From NCBI GenBank assembly GCA_035610835.1, contig CM069449.1, positions 13,650,531 to 13,714,530 on the forward strand: a stretch of DNA of 64,000 nucleotides. The letters run 5' to 3'. Source of the DNA: Ophiura sarsii (Eukaryota > Echinodermata > Ophiuroidea > Amphilepidida > Ophiuridae). Below the pieces are notes generated by a model. The model had not been told where the DNA came from, searched no databases, and saw nothing but the letters and a program-made list of their open reading frames with translations. This document shows, piece by piece, positions 22,796 through 34,586 of this stretch (position 1 is the first letter of the stretch; each line of letters begins with the position of its first letter). The position numbers were made by a program, and so were the translations under genes.

Positions 22796-24850
22796 AAGTG
22801 TAAAAAAAGTTAATTGATCAATATGTTGCCAGCCAGTGCTCTATATCGCAGGCTTGGCTTTCTTCATATATAAACCAAGCCTTGTCATTGTCATTGTTGT
22901 GGTCACGTGACCGGGTTCCCACGACAACAGATCAAGTAAAATCCCACAGATTTGAATCGGTACAACTCCGGGTGTTGTTACCATAATCTATTAGGCTACT
23001 TAAAACATTTGGACAGTTGTGATTTTCTGACATGAGTTGTTGATAAGGGAAAAAAAACTATGTACATAGGAAGTATCATTATGGATCTGAAGAAATCCCC
23101 GGAGACTGCGTTCCGTGCGTGATGGTTGGTGGTGGCCCGATGATGGTGCGTTGTGCGCATGCGTCACCACGCAAAAATAAAAGTGTTCAGCAAGGGGTGA
23201 AGTTAAGTCTGCGGATGGGATCTTGATTGCAATAAGGGGGAAAACCGCCAAGTCATCGAGGAAACTATTCTAGTGCTAGTCGGATTTCTGCTTCGTGCCA
23301 AATTATGGCTCAGTCTTTTGATCCTTTCCTCTGATAGCTAGCGCTGCATTTTACATTTAAACGTTAAAACCACATAACCATGCGCGCCTGCTGATGACCC
23401 GTATGTCACGTCACCCCTTTAAAAAGTTACTGAAAACCGTCTGAATTTTATCAGGAAGGGGAGGTCGGGAAGGGTAATCGAAGGCTTATCGATTTATCAA
23501 TCAATTGAAATCATTGGATTCAGCAGACGATATTTGAGCATCTTTCGGTGGTTTTTACACTCTAAACCTTTTAGATTATTTAGTAACTGAGAGTCTATAT
23601 TAGGCTTTCCATGCCTATCGCCATCGCCAGTAATGATTCTGCGTGTCAGAATAGCAGCATTAGGTGTTTGAGCTATACGCGTTCATCGATAAAATCGAAC
23701 GAAGAGCTTCGTCAGAATCACAACCTTATCCATTTGCCAGTCTGATGAAGCTCGAAGCTAGCTTACGACTGAAACATTATCAAAATGTGTATCTTAATAC
23801 ACATTTGAAAACGGTATTCAAATACATTTTCGTTCAGGCCATACTTGCTCCAACCGAGGCAGCATATCAATTCGAGTAAAGAAACACTATATTAAAACGA
23901 ACAAAGTTTGTCACTTCTGTCATATATCAGGCGTTTTAGGCCGATTGAGCCTAAGAGAATTACCAATATTGACCTTTGGTCAGGTCATACATGTCGTACA
24001 GTGACCAATTGCGTAAAATGCTACGTGGTGCTACGTAAGTGTGTTTAAAATAATTGGGACAAATGACAGTCACGTATTTTTCCATCATCAATTGTTGTGT
24101 ATAAATATTAATGTCAAATTAGGTCTATGCGCAGAAATATCAATTAATTTTGAAATCCATGTAACCATACACATTATTTCCCTCTTTGCTTTTCATGCTC
24201 GAAAGGTCTACATATAATAAGGGATTACTGAGACAAATTCCTAATGTACAACATACAACAACAACGACAACAAACAACAACCAATAAAGCAACGTTTTGG
24301 ATTAAATCTGTCATAATTAACCCCTGCATAATGGGCCAAGCAAGTCTTTAGGTTAAAAGAGAGAGAGAGTAGCGATTATAATTCAATTACCCCCGTAGAC
24401 ACCAGTATCTGATTATGATGGACACTCGATGGCAAGGTGTTTCGACTCGAATCCTGATAGGTCACGGAAGTTCGAGTTAAATTATTCATCCTGTGTTCCA
24501 GAGTGCTGCTTGCTCGCTATATGGCCTGGGACCCTATACAATGTATAATAGTTAGTTAGTTATTTACAGGTTCCCCTGGTCTTATATTCTTTTCTATCAG
24601 TTGGACGTTAGACGCTCATATCATATGCATGTGTGTACTACTTCTTGACTGACTTGGATGCTGATATAGTTAGTTGTTCATTTCACGCGTAGTCCGGAGT
24701 AACTTTGTGGAGTAGTGCGGAGTATATTACAGGGACTTTATATCTCGGATTCTATCCACTTATTTGTGGAGCGCCCTATAGCAGAATTATACGCTACTGT
24801 AATTGTTGTTTTGGATATTGATTGATATTTTTTACACATCATAGCCGGCC
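22796..24850. other. Unassigned; mildly GC-rich 23080-23240
   Basis: The 23080-23240 patch underlies an 83-codon minus-strand ORF (MAVFPLIAIKIPSADL) with no recognisable domain or splice pair. (ACAACA)n-like tract at 24248-24288, GA run at 24358-24369. Confidence 0.35.
23742..23775 (+). ncRNA. Degenerate hammerhead-like core
   Basis: CTGATGA, a stem with TCG/CGA and AG/CT pairing, then GAAAC. No matching stem I and no GTC site. A weak motif in a palindrome-rich stretch. Confidence 0.15.
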
Positions 24851-24919
24851 ATGCAACGGCTATCTGAAAGCGATATGCAGGAGAGTTGCTTGACTAGTAG
24901 GATACCGGGGAAGATAACC
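24851..24919 (+). CDS. Candidate first coding exon, possibly of the ERG gene
   Basis: Short ORF of exactly 23 codons, MQRLSESDMQESC...GKIT, running into a consensus donor GTAAGT at 24920 in phase 0. A TAG stop sits in frame three codons upstream and a G occupies position -3, so this ATG is a credible start. Human ERG and FLI1 use tiny first exons (MASTIK, MDGTIK) spliced in phase 0 to EALSVV. The next recognised exon here (37101) is EALSVV in phase 0, so joining is in frame. Upstream lies a unique stretch (about 24660-24850) that could be a 5' UTR or promoter. The peptide itself has no recognisable homology; the case rests on phase, donor and position, 12.2 kb upstream. Confidence 0.35.
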
Positions 24920-25085
24920 GTAAGTGTTTTTAAGTTTCAGGTGGTCGAAAGTTTTTACAGTTTGTTTTTGTTTTGTTGGTGCTTTTGCTGTGCCTTTACC
25001 ATACATACTTCCCCTTCTTTTGCGCCAGACTATCGTCACTTAACGTTTCGTCGTCGCGATTGGTTGTAAGTTTCGCCATGGCTTT

Positions 25086-25300
25086 TCAGACATTGGTTGG
25101 TTTTGTCAAGCTTTTCGTCGCTCTGCGTAACGTCACGCTGGTTTTCGTCGCTCTATAGGTTACCTCGCTCTATGTTTCATCGCTCTGCGTTTCGTCACAC
25201 TGGTTTCGTCGCTCTGCGTTTCAACGCTCGGCTACGTTTTGCTATGATGGGTTTCGTCGCTCTGCGTTCGTCGCCCTACATTTTTCGTCGTGCTTGTTAC
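25086..25300. repeat. Minisatellite, TTTCGTCGCTCTGCG units
   Basis: TTTCGTCGCTCTGCG and variants (TCGTCACACTGG, TTCGTCGCTCTA) are repeated about eight times. Overlapping ORFs here are repeat-encoded. Confidence 0.75.
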
Positions 25301-25330
25301 TTGCAGTGTCATCGCGTTGCATTTAGTTGA

Positions 25331-28198
25331 GGTGAAGTACGCTGCATTGTTGCGTTACAAATTGTGTTATCCCGGAACTGCAAAACATTTGAAGAACTTT
25401 TGGGAATCTTCGGCCGATTTGTGGGCCTTCGTTCATACAAAACAAGAAGCAATACAAATTGTGTTCCATGTTTGGGAGTTATTAAATTATAAATCAACAA
25501 ATTGCCACAAATAAGTGTGAGGCCTATTAGTATTATGCGATATACACTTTGAAAATAAATATCAAAAATAGATTTTATATATTGTTTTTCTTATAGTTTT
25601 CAAAAAGCTTTGTTACATTGAAATCGGTGCTCGTAAAGCAAGGAATAATACTAGTCAACTGTAAAAACAACGCTATTTACACCTTTTGTGCTGTAATAAT
25701 TAACTTTTGTGTCGTCAACTATAACTACACGTTATACCGGTTGTTGGCAATTACTTACAAATGATAGACTCCTGATCATTCGAAGACAAAAGTAAGCTTT
25801 TTTTTATTAAGGCATGCATTGAAGTCTACGATTTAAGCAAGAAATATTGATCACGCATCAGGTTTTTTGAAAATAAAAGAAACAAGGCAATAACATATTA
25901 TGTCAAAGGAAGAAATTCAAATACAAACAGCGTTGTTTGAACAAAATAAAACGAAAAAATTGTTATGCCCAGTATTGTTTCCAAGTTGGACTTTTTAGTA
26001 TATAAAAGCATGGACTTTCATGTTTAAGATTAGGCTAAAGCAAGAAACTGAGGACATAACATGTTGCTCCAATGAAAATGAATTTAAAACAAACAATTAA
26101 AGGCGTTTTAACATATTTATTTCAAATTGGGCTTTTACGTTATACTATAGGCCTATATCCTTATTGTTACCGTTCTATTCTACATTATTTTGTCTCGGGG
26201 AAATCCCTCAGAGCAACAGTCATGAGTAAAGCATATATGAATAATATGAATTGTTTCCACTTGTAAGAGACTTTAAAAATAGTGCGCAGTTATTGGAAAC
26301 GGAATTGACAACTTGTTTGTCGCTCATCTTCAAGTGACTTGTATCTCCTGTATCAAACGCGTATAGAATAGTGTTAACAATTTGAGACGTATTAGCGGGA
26401 GATAGTACATAAAACTTAACGCAGTGTCTTTAGTGTGAATACTTTAGAACATCCTCCGGTCGGGTCGAATCGAGTCGATCAGGCCTTTAGCGTGCGTCCT
26501 AGTTCCGCTATAATTGATATAGGCTTATTCCGGTGTGGGTGAGGGGTGGTCTTTTTCGGTAAACAAAATTAGGTCTATCATTTCTTTCGGTTTCTCTTTG
26601 CTGCCTTCAATTTTGCTTGTCTTCCGGCTTAAAGTGTTCCTTGTAGGCCTGCTCGATTTGTTTTACAATATTGTTATGATCACAACTCACTATTGCATGA
26701 GAATTTGTTGAGGCAATCACAGTCTCTTATATTTAAAATAATTATTTATAAAATCTATGTTTAATCAAAATGCATAAAGTTTCACCACTTTCCACAAATT
26801 CTACTTTTCTACAAAAAGGCATTCACATCGCCAATAAAAGTTAACTACTACTAGTAGCACAAGGAAATGTTAGCATAGTTAGCCCAAGTTTACATGATTT
26901 AGAATCTTACGTCGGAGTAATCATGGCAATGTTTTCGGTAATAATCGATTGCACAGGTACTACAAAACATTAAACTTTAAAAGTTCTGCTGCATTCAAGA
27001 AAAGTCAGCATACACGCGTTCCACCTGTTACACAGCATTCCGCACCTGACCCCTTCTTCCGCGCGCACACACAAAACACTGTTGCATTCTTCCGCATACA
27101 ACCACATTCCGCGTACAACATTCCTTACTACAACAACATTCAAGCATTCCATTCGTAAACAGGTGAATGTTTTGTAATCCAAGTTATATGGACAAGCACA
27201 CGACCAATCACATTACAATGTTGACGAGCTCTCGGATCTGTTAAGGAACCATGAAAAAGGGTTATGGACATTTGATGAACCAAAAAAGGGTTCTTTATAT
27301 AAACTGAAAATTTGAGGAATGCTTTTCGGTTTTTCATTTCAAGAACCAAAACACTTCTGCTTGAACCGAGAAGGAGCATTTTTGCACCATATTTAAAGCA
27401 CCAAAGAGATTCCGTACAGAACATTTAAACGGGTTTTTAGATCCTCTTTCATTTTAGTGCCATGTTATAAATTAATGTAGGTCTATTTTGTTGAGGTTTG
27501 GTGGAGTTTTCTGATATAAAATAGTTGTGAAAAAGTTAAAGCAGTATTGAATTTGTTTTGGAAAATAAATTAAACAAAAATATGTTGTTTGGTAGACATC
27601 TATTTAATTTTAATAGTCACTCCAAATGCAAACTGTTTAAACAAAATCAAAACTTCTGTCAATATAGTAACTCTATAAAAGCAATGATTTATTATTTGTA
27701 ATATACATAATGCATGTATCTATGTTCTAGACGGATTTTAAAATGAATATATCTCCCCGTCAGTTCAATAGTAATAAAACAGCTCTATAGCCTACACCCA
27801 TCCCCGAAAGCCAACGGGGTTAATACGGTGAAGATCCGGTCCCGTTGTTGATACTTTTTGTTACCAATTCTTCTGCACATTTCCGCGACAAATTACTTTG
27901 CTATTTTTATTCTTGTCGAGTTTGCCTCGAGTTGTTCAGCTGTACAATTTGATGAATATCGGGCGCGTTTTACAGAGAAAGTATCTTTCGTTTCCCATAA
28001 TGCAATTCTTCCAATTTTTTAAAAATAATAATGGTACTGATTATGATTCCAAAATACAATGTGGATATATTGACAGGCAGAACGACCTCAAATTCCAGAT
28101 CACTGCAAGATCTAACTTATTATGTTCATTTTCGTCTTTAATATTGACTTTTATTTAGTGGTGGCGGCACGGTGGCACCAGCATAATCTATTTTAAGG
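25331..28198. other. No supported gene
   Basis: At 27000-27170 ATTCCGC words recur between CACCTGTTAC and GTAAACAGGTG, and at 27237-27444 GAACC and GGGTT words recur. Both may be decayed foldbacks. The rest is unique. Confidence 0.35.
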
Positions 28199-28431
28199 GA
28201 GAACACGGGGGGGGGGGGGGGGGGGTGGGGTGGGGGCAGAGACAAATCATGGTATTAGCTTAATTTAGTCCGAAATTTAATTTTAAGTTAATTTTAGACA
28301 TTATATTAATAGTCACAATTTAAGATTTTTTTTGGGGGGGGGGGGGGAGATAGCGTGGTGCTTGAGCTAACTGGGGGCAAACGGGGGAGAATCGGGACTT
28401 TTTCTGGAGGGTCCATGCGGAAGCCCCCCCA

Positions 28432-28464
<33 letters not shown>

Positions 28465-28465
28465 A
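28199..28465. repeat. Homopolymer-rich tract with G and C runs
   Basis: G runs at about 28208-28225 and 28336-28347, then a ~34-nt C run at 28430-28464. The intervening sequence is unique. The C run is long enough to suspect an assembly error in its length. Confidence 0.8.
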
Positions 28466-28734
28466 TGGTGCCGCAACTGATATTTAGCAGGTTAACAACG
28501 TGAAAACAGTTATTATTTGTTCAATAATGTATAGAGTGTCATTTGTTATAGACGTGAGATGAGGTATCTGATTGTGTCATATTGCAAAGCATTGTGGGTA
28601 CACTAACATGCCTTCTTTGGATGCTCAATATATCTGTAAAACATATGGCTGTGACATCTTGCAGTCTTTTTGACGATCATTATATATAATACATGACGGA
28701 ATTTAAAAACCAAATGTGCGTAATATTCAAACAT

Positions 28735-28987
28735 ATCTCTAAATGTAAAACGAGTGGAAATTCACTCGAAAAGGAGTGAAGGGAGTGAAACGCAGGACAA
28801 CCCGATTAGGGTGGAAAATGTCCACTCTAAAATGAGTGTGAAAGTTAATTTGTCACTCTCAATAGAGTGGAACATTGTCATATAAAATCCCCTTTCACTC
28901 CTTTTAGAGTGTTTTCCACTCAAAACGTGTTGACCTGCGTTTAACTCCTTGAAAGAGTGGAAAACCACTCTTTTACATTTAGAGAGA
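28735..28987. mobile_element. Foldback element built from GAGTGGA words
   Basis: Ends CTCTAAATGTAAAACGAGTG and CACTCTTTTACATTTAGAG are inverted. GAGTGGA, GAGTGAA, CCACTC and TCACTC words recur in both orientations throughout, in the same style as the elements at 10991 and 15071. Confidence 0.85.
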
Positions 28988-30305
28988 TATTTTAATCTAC
29001 AAATTCAAATCATCAAACTTATAATTATTAATACACATAAATAGGAGGAAACTCATGCATAATAATTGGTGGACTACAAACTAAAATTGAATAATAGTAT
29101 AATTTACAATTATTGGACATTCTGTACACTCTTTTTACATCAATTCGGTAAATGTTCAGGGGGAAGAATGTATATTCTAGCAGTATTCTCGTAAAGTCAT
29201 AGGCTATATATAGGCCTATGTTACGGATTGTTTATATATCATTTTTAAAGTTTAAATGTACCCCCATTATTTTTCTCGGTGCATGTTATCATGTCGTTGA
29301 TTCATAGTCCAAATAGACCGCAGGGCGGGGTACGCCTATCGGAGGGAATCCCACAAAATTAATTGGAAAAACTGTTCGTTGCGTCGAGAAAATATACAGT
29401 AGCTTGACTAACAAGCTGTTAAAAGTGTAAGAAAATGTAACTCAGCACCCATACAGTAGTATAGTCTGCAAGTAGCTTCTATTTAAAGGAAAACAGCTTT
29501 ACTTTTGGACGTTTCGGAAACTAGCAGTTCCTCCTCCAGTTATCAGCACTTTCATCTTGTTACCAAAATACATCTCAGTCTTTGGCAAAACGCGAATTAC
29601 ATTAAAATAAATATTATTTGTGATTGGTACGGATCATTTATATGCTTGTAAATTCAACAAATAAGGCTATATACTTTGGTTCAACATGTTTGTGATTATT
29701 TATGGCATTGCGGAGCACGTTATCAAGAAGACTTTAACTACAGGGCGGATTTCCTTTAACAGAATTTCATAGGGCAGGTTTCCTGGAATTGAGCCGATTT
29801 TACTGCACTATCATGCAACAATCTCTAATTTTAGGACACGTTTGTTTTATTAGGTTCCGTTTAAGATATCTTTGACAAACTTTTTAAGGGGTTGTTTTAA
29901 TAAACTGCAGACTTATTTCGTGACATTCCAGACTGAAATATAGCATGCCCAAATTTGCATTTGTATCCTGACTGCTCAAAAAAAAGAAATTGCATAATAA
30001 TTTAGCCATGTGTATAAGGTAGTTATCATAATCCCAATTTATAAGACATTTATTTAACAAATAAATGTTTAAAAATATTCATCTTTGACAACTTATATAT
30101 CAACATGACGAATTGTCGGCCTTAGGGATATCGTGCAGTGTAAAAATGTGTATGCACATAACTGTATATTAGTATTCATGTACAGAAATGTGGCGCAAAA
30201 TGGTATAAAAATCTCTTTTATATCGGATTAATGCTATAACTGCATGCAGGCAATTCCTGTCATTTAGGCCCGTGTCTTGTGCATATCATAACATTCAGTT
30301 TACCC
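28988..30305. other. AT-rich sequence, hammerhead-like fragment only
   Basis: Besides 29508-29546 nothing is assigned. Confidence 0.4.
29508..29546 (-). ncRNA. Degenerate hammerhead-like core
   Basis: Minus strand reads CTGATAA, a stem-loop candidate (GGAAC/GTTTCC), then CGAAACGTC. The core order matches a hammerhead ribozyme, but CTGATAA has A where G8 is required and stem I pairs for only two bases. Likely a dead copy of the type seen at 35420. Confidence 0.25.
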
Positions 30306-30993
30306 TACAGGGCGTGTCAAAAAAAAGTGTCCCATGGCCCATGAGGGACAAAAATAATAAAATAAACATCCCATGCTTTTTGTTTAAAAAGAAATGTTGG
30401 TTAGCTCTTTAGTCCTCTATCAATGCATTTAATCCCATTACATTTCACCCTTAACATGTTAACTCCATATATGATCAATTCAGTAACAAGAATGCAAAAT
30501 CCCACATTGGCAACTTTCGAACATGGATTGGATTTTCAATTGAAAAAACTGCCTTGAGATTCCAATAATTATTTATATTTTAAACAATACATGGATACAT
30601 CAATGTATTGTTTAAAATACATCTAATATTCAAATATTCTGTGGTTTGTTCATAGATAATATGAATGAAAATATGTTTTTGGCTCAAATTGAACTAACTA
30701 TCAACATTTTTGGTAGGTATAGATTATTATTGATTGTATCGATCATGTTCCAATTACACACTGATTGACGATTCCCAACGAGTTCTCTGCACATGAAAAG
30801 TGGCCCAAGCTGAATTTGACATGCCTGAGTAGATTCGTCATGCATATTTGATAACAAAATCTCCAAAATAGGTAGGAAAAAAATCCTCTGTCACATGACA
30901 GATTGCTGAACATGATTAGGCCTATAATTACTATTTTACATCAACAAATAAAATCATGTTTGACATTTGGACACTTTTTTGACACAACCAGTA
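30306..30993. mobile_element. Mariner-like nonautonomous element, 0.69 kb
   Basis: Ends TACAGGGCGTGTCAAAAAAA (30306) and the inverted GGACACTTTTTTGACACAAC...TA (to 30993), flanked by TA. A 16-bp hairpin, ATTTTAAACAATACAT and its inverse, sits inside (about 30577-30620). No transposase. Confidence 0.65.
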
Positions 30994-31030
30994 TACTTTG
31001 ATCAACTCTTCCAAAACATGAGATCGATAT

Positions 31031-31240
31031 CAAAACAGATTTTTCAGAAACCTTTCTCAACTTTCAAAGTCTATCTCAAGATTTACTGAACCAATACTAG
31101 GCATATTTGTACTTATTTCAATGCATTTTACATGGAGATTCCAAATATGGTAATGACATTTAATTATTTCGACATTTTTGAAACATTAAGTGATATTTTG
31201 GAATGTCGTCTGCAGATGTCTGCCGCGTGGAAAGTGTTAA
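31031..31240 (-). mobile_element. TTAA element (copy 4), left end missing
   Basis: Reverse copy ending CTGCCGCGTGGAAAGTGTTAA at 31240; it begins at CAAAACAGATTTTTCAG and so lacks the other inverted end. Confidence 0.85.
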
Positions 31241-33689
31241 CTGACATTGCATTGTCTGATAAATACGAATATGATGGGAATTTAGTCCGAAAAGTTGCAA
31301 ATTATAATTCCTGATCATGAATCCAGATGCTGTTAATAATTATAGTAAACAATCTACGCATTTAAAGCGCTTTGCTTGCACACCACTGATAGGCACTTTG
31401 TATATTTTAAAATTGATTTTATTTCCGAAACAACAAGAAAATGATGAGGAAGTTCTGTTCAGAATCAAAATAATTCTAGCCAGTTAACTTGTAATCTTAG
31501 GCTTAACCATTTGAAACGATAAAATTGCCTACATTGATGAAAAACAGGTTTGTTTATGTGTGTATAGTCTTATCAAGAAATATATTATATTTAACATTTA
31601 AAAATAAGAAGGGCAATTCTAAGTCCTAAAATTACCTAGGTCCGCCTAAATTGTTTATTTATGGAGAGTATATAATTTATATTGTGGAAAATCTATGATT
31701 TTATAATCAGATAGCGGTAGTATAAGGAGGGTTTATTTTATATTAAGTTTCGTCCTATTTTGGGAGATAGACCTATATATATACATGAAATATAAAAACT
31801 GTGATGAGGAAGCTATATCATATGAGGGTTAAAATAGTTGTATTGGCCTGTGTCGCACACCGGCCGACCACTAAAGACAAGGTGTTGAATAACCATCCTA
31901 ATAACTTTTCAAATTGTTTCGAACTTTCCAACAAAATTGAATATTTAAATTTTTTGTTTACAGATTTTTTTAAAAACTCATAAATGTTTTTAAGAAATGT
32001 TAAATATGTATCCATTTAAGTCTTATTTTGAGGATTTATTTTAAAAAAAACAGACCCGTCACGCCATCAATTCAGCAAACCATCACGCAGTCATACTGCA
32101 CCGGTCATGTCGGCATTTCCTGGATATTCTTTTACACAGCTGACAGTTTCCCGATTACTTCCCCCCGGTGTTCGGGCACGATAAGAAACACTGATTTCCG
32201 CTCCTCAAAAATGCCCAGAATATGGCACAGCGAGCTAGGAGAGGATCAAACTGTACTCTAAATCGGTCCTGTTACTGTTTGTTAAATTTTCTGGACAGGT
32301 TTTTAAGGATTTTATTTATGAGTGAAACATGACTTTGAGTTTTTTATTTCATTTTTAGATAGATGGTCATTTTATTTATAAACTGCGCGAAAATACCGTA
32401 ATGCCATCGGGGATCACGTTGTACTTTAGGCCTATATCGGCATGCGGTGTTGTTGCTGTTTTTATATTTTCTGGACAACTTTTTTAAGGATTTTATTATA
32501 ATGACTTTGAGTTTGATCTTATTTAGTAGGCCTATGATCTTTATAATTTCTGGATATATGCTGCTGCTAAGGATTTTAATATAATGACTTGGAGTTTTTA
32601 TTTCATTTTGTTGGGTCGCCTAAACCGCCGTGTTATACAAGGAGAAAAACATCACTTTCTGCAGGTTAGGCGTAACGTATTTCGGAAGCTATGATACCAT
32701 TCCGCTTTCTACATGTTCTATGATAGAAGAAATCAAACTTTACCCAAATGCTCAAAGAACACAATTGTTATTAAATTGTATGCTATAGGCCTATTTGCAA
32801 TATTGCTAACAAATCTGAGTATATACTAATTGCAGTATTGCAAACTAATGTAAGTCATTTTATAGACCTCGGGCCCCACAATGCACTTTTTTATTTTAAA
32901 TTCCGTGAAAAAGAGAAATTTAAATGTTTTTAACATCAACATCGAAACCATGAATCCCATTGAATCGTGGGTTTGAATTTCTGGCATGGCTAACCAAGAC
33001 TTTTGCCTATAACATGTATAAACAGTGTAGTTTTTAAACTACACTGTTATACATATTAAAATACATGTACATGTATGTGCTATATGACTATGACTATGAC
33101 TCGAGCCAACCCGGAAATGTATTCTTGATGAATACTAATAAGCCTGAAATTAATTAAATCTAATTTAGGTCTGGTCGTTTCCGTAGCCTATTTTTAAAAT
33201 AAAATCCATACAATTTTGGGTTTTATTTACATCACGGTAAATTTAATTTCAAAAGCTGGTAAAATCATTTATTATTCTGACGCAGGATATGAGGCCGATA
33301 GGCTCCCAGGGATAGAGGCCCTAAAATAGAATAATGAAGATATTGGTTATCTAAATGACTTTGACATTGATATATTGACGAGAAAAGGTAATTAGAAAAT
33401 TATCTAATACCTTCATCTTCAAACAAGGACTATATAGACAATTAAGAAGAACTTTTTATCCTGCATTAACTGTCCATGTATTACTTTTTGCGCGCCCCAT
33501 AATATATATATGACCTAAATAATGGTTCCTAATAAGAAAGGCCTATGGTTTATATGCGCAGTGTAAGAAAACATTATCGTTAATTTAATTTAACACCGCG
33601 TATTTAATTTCATAGTTGTATAGTACAGATCGCGAAATATTATTGTGCATACAAATATCGCCCATTTCTCAGTATCTTATTCATACTCA
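31241..33689. other. Unassigned, TAGGCCTA-rich
   Basis: TAGGCCTA at 32427, 32527 and 32786. Hairpin AACAGTGTAGTTT / AAACTACACTGTT at 33022-33050. The GC-richer ORF at 32050-32261 has no recognised domain. Confidence 0.4.
32285..32610. repeat. Three diverged tandem units
   Basis: TTTTCTGGACA...TTAAGGATTTTATTATAATG...ACTTTGAGTTT recurs at about 32287, 32467 and 32548. An old, decayed tandem repeat. Confidence 0.55.
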
Positions 33690-34093
33690 TAAGACCAAAC
33701 AAATGTAATACTTTGTCTCAGCGACCCGCACGCGTTGCTTTTAAAATGAGCTTTCGCGTACAGCGCTACTCGCGGCAGCCATTTTTTATTTTTATTTTTT
33801 TATTTAAAAAAAATAAAAATATTTTATCTAGTTTGTTTCGGCGATACTCGGCAACTTTGTGAAGAGATCAAGAGAACTCAAGCGTAGGCCTATAATGTGC
33901 ATTTATTATGTCTGATTACTATTATTAAAAAGGCAAAAGCACAACTATTGAAGATGTTTGGATTTTATAAAATAAAAAAGAAATAAAAAAAAGGATATAG
34001 CGATTTTTGGTAAAAATAAATTTAAAAAAAGGCACAGCACATAGGTTTTCAGCCAAAAGTTGCTGAGACAAAGTATTTGATATGTTTGGCCTA
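33690..34093. mobile_element. TAGGCCAAAC inverted-repeat element, copy 1
   Basis: Ends TAAGACCAAACAAATG and the inverted CATATGTTTGGCCTA-like match (to 34093), both followed inward by ACTTTGTCTCAG. A T/A-rich core separates them. Related copy at 61306-61615 (shared TTTGTCTCAG, CGCACAGCAC-like blocks). Confidence 0.65.
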
Positions 34094-34337
34094 ATTCCCC
34101 ACGCAATTCCCATAAGTTTAGTGATTTCAACTCCAGCTGAGGCCCACGCGACCATCTAATCTTTTCGCGACACGTGCCACGTGCCAGTAGTCGTGCCGGT
34201 CGTGTGTAGTGTCTGTCAAATTGCGATAGGGTCAACTAGCTTGACACCGATACGACTGGGAGATAAGACAAACACCCGTGGCGCGTGGTGTGGATCTATC
34301 AGCTGAAAGAGATACTTGTTTTGAATCTATCTTTTTA

Positions 34338-34586
34338 TTAACACTTTCCACGCGGCAGGCGTCTGCAGACGACATTCCAAAACTTCACAAATTGTTTCAA
34401 AAATGTCAAAATTATTGAATTTCATGTCCATATTTGGAATCATCATGAGACATGAATTGAAATAAGTACAAACATGCCTAGTATTGGGGTTGTAATCCTT
34501 GTGAGATAGACTTTGAAAATTGGGAAATGTTTCTGAAAAATCTGTTTTGTACATGGTAAAACTAATAGCAGCGTGGAAAGTATTGA
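34338..34586 (+). mobile_element. TTAA element (copy 5)
   Basis: Full-length forward copy, TTAACACTTTCCACGCGG at the left, GCGTGGAAAGTATTGA at the right (decayed TTAA). The 106-codon minus-strand ORF over it is repeat-derived. Confidence 0.9.
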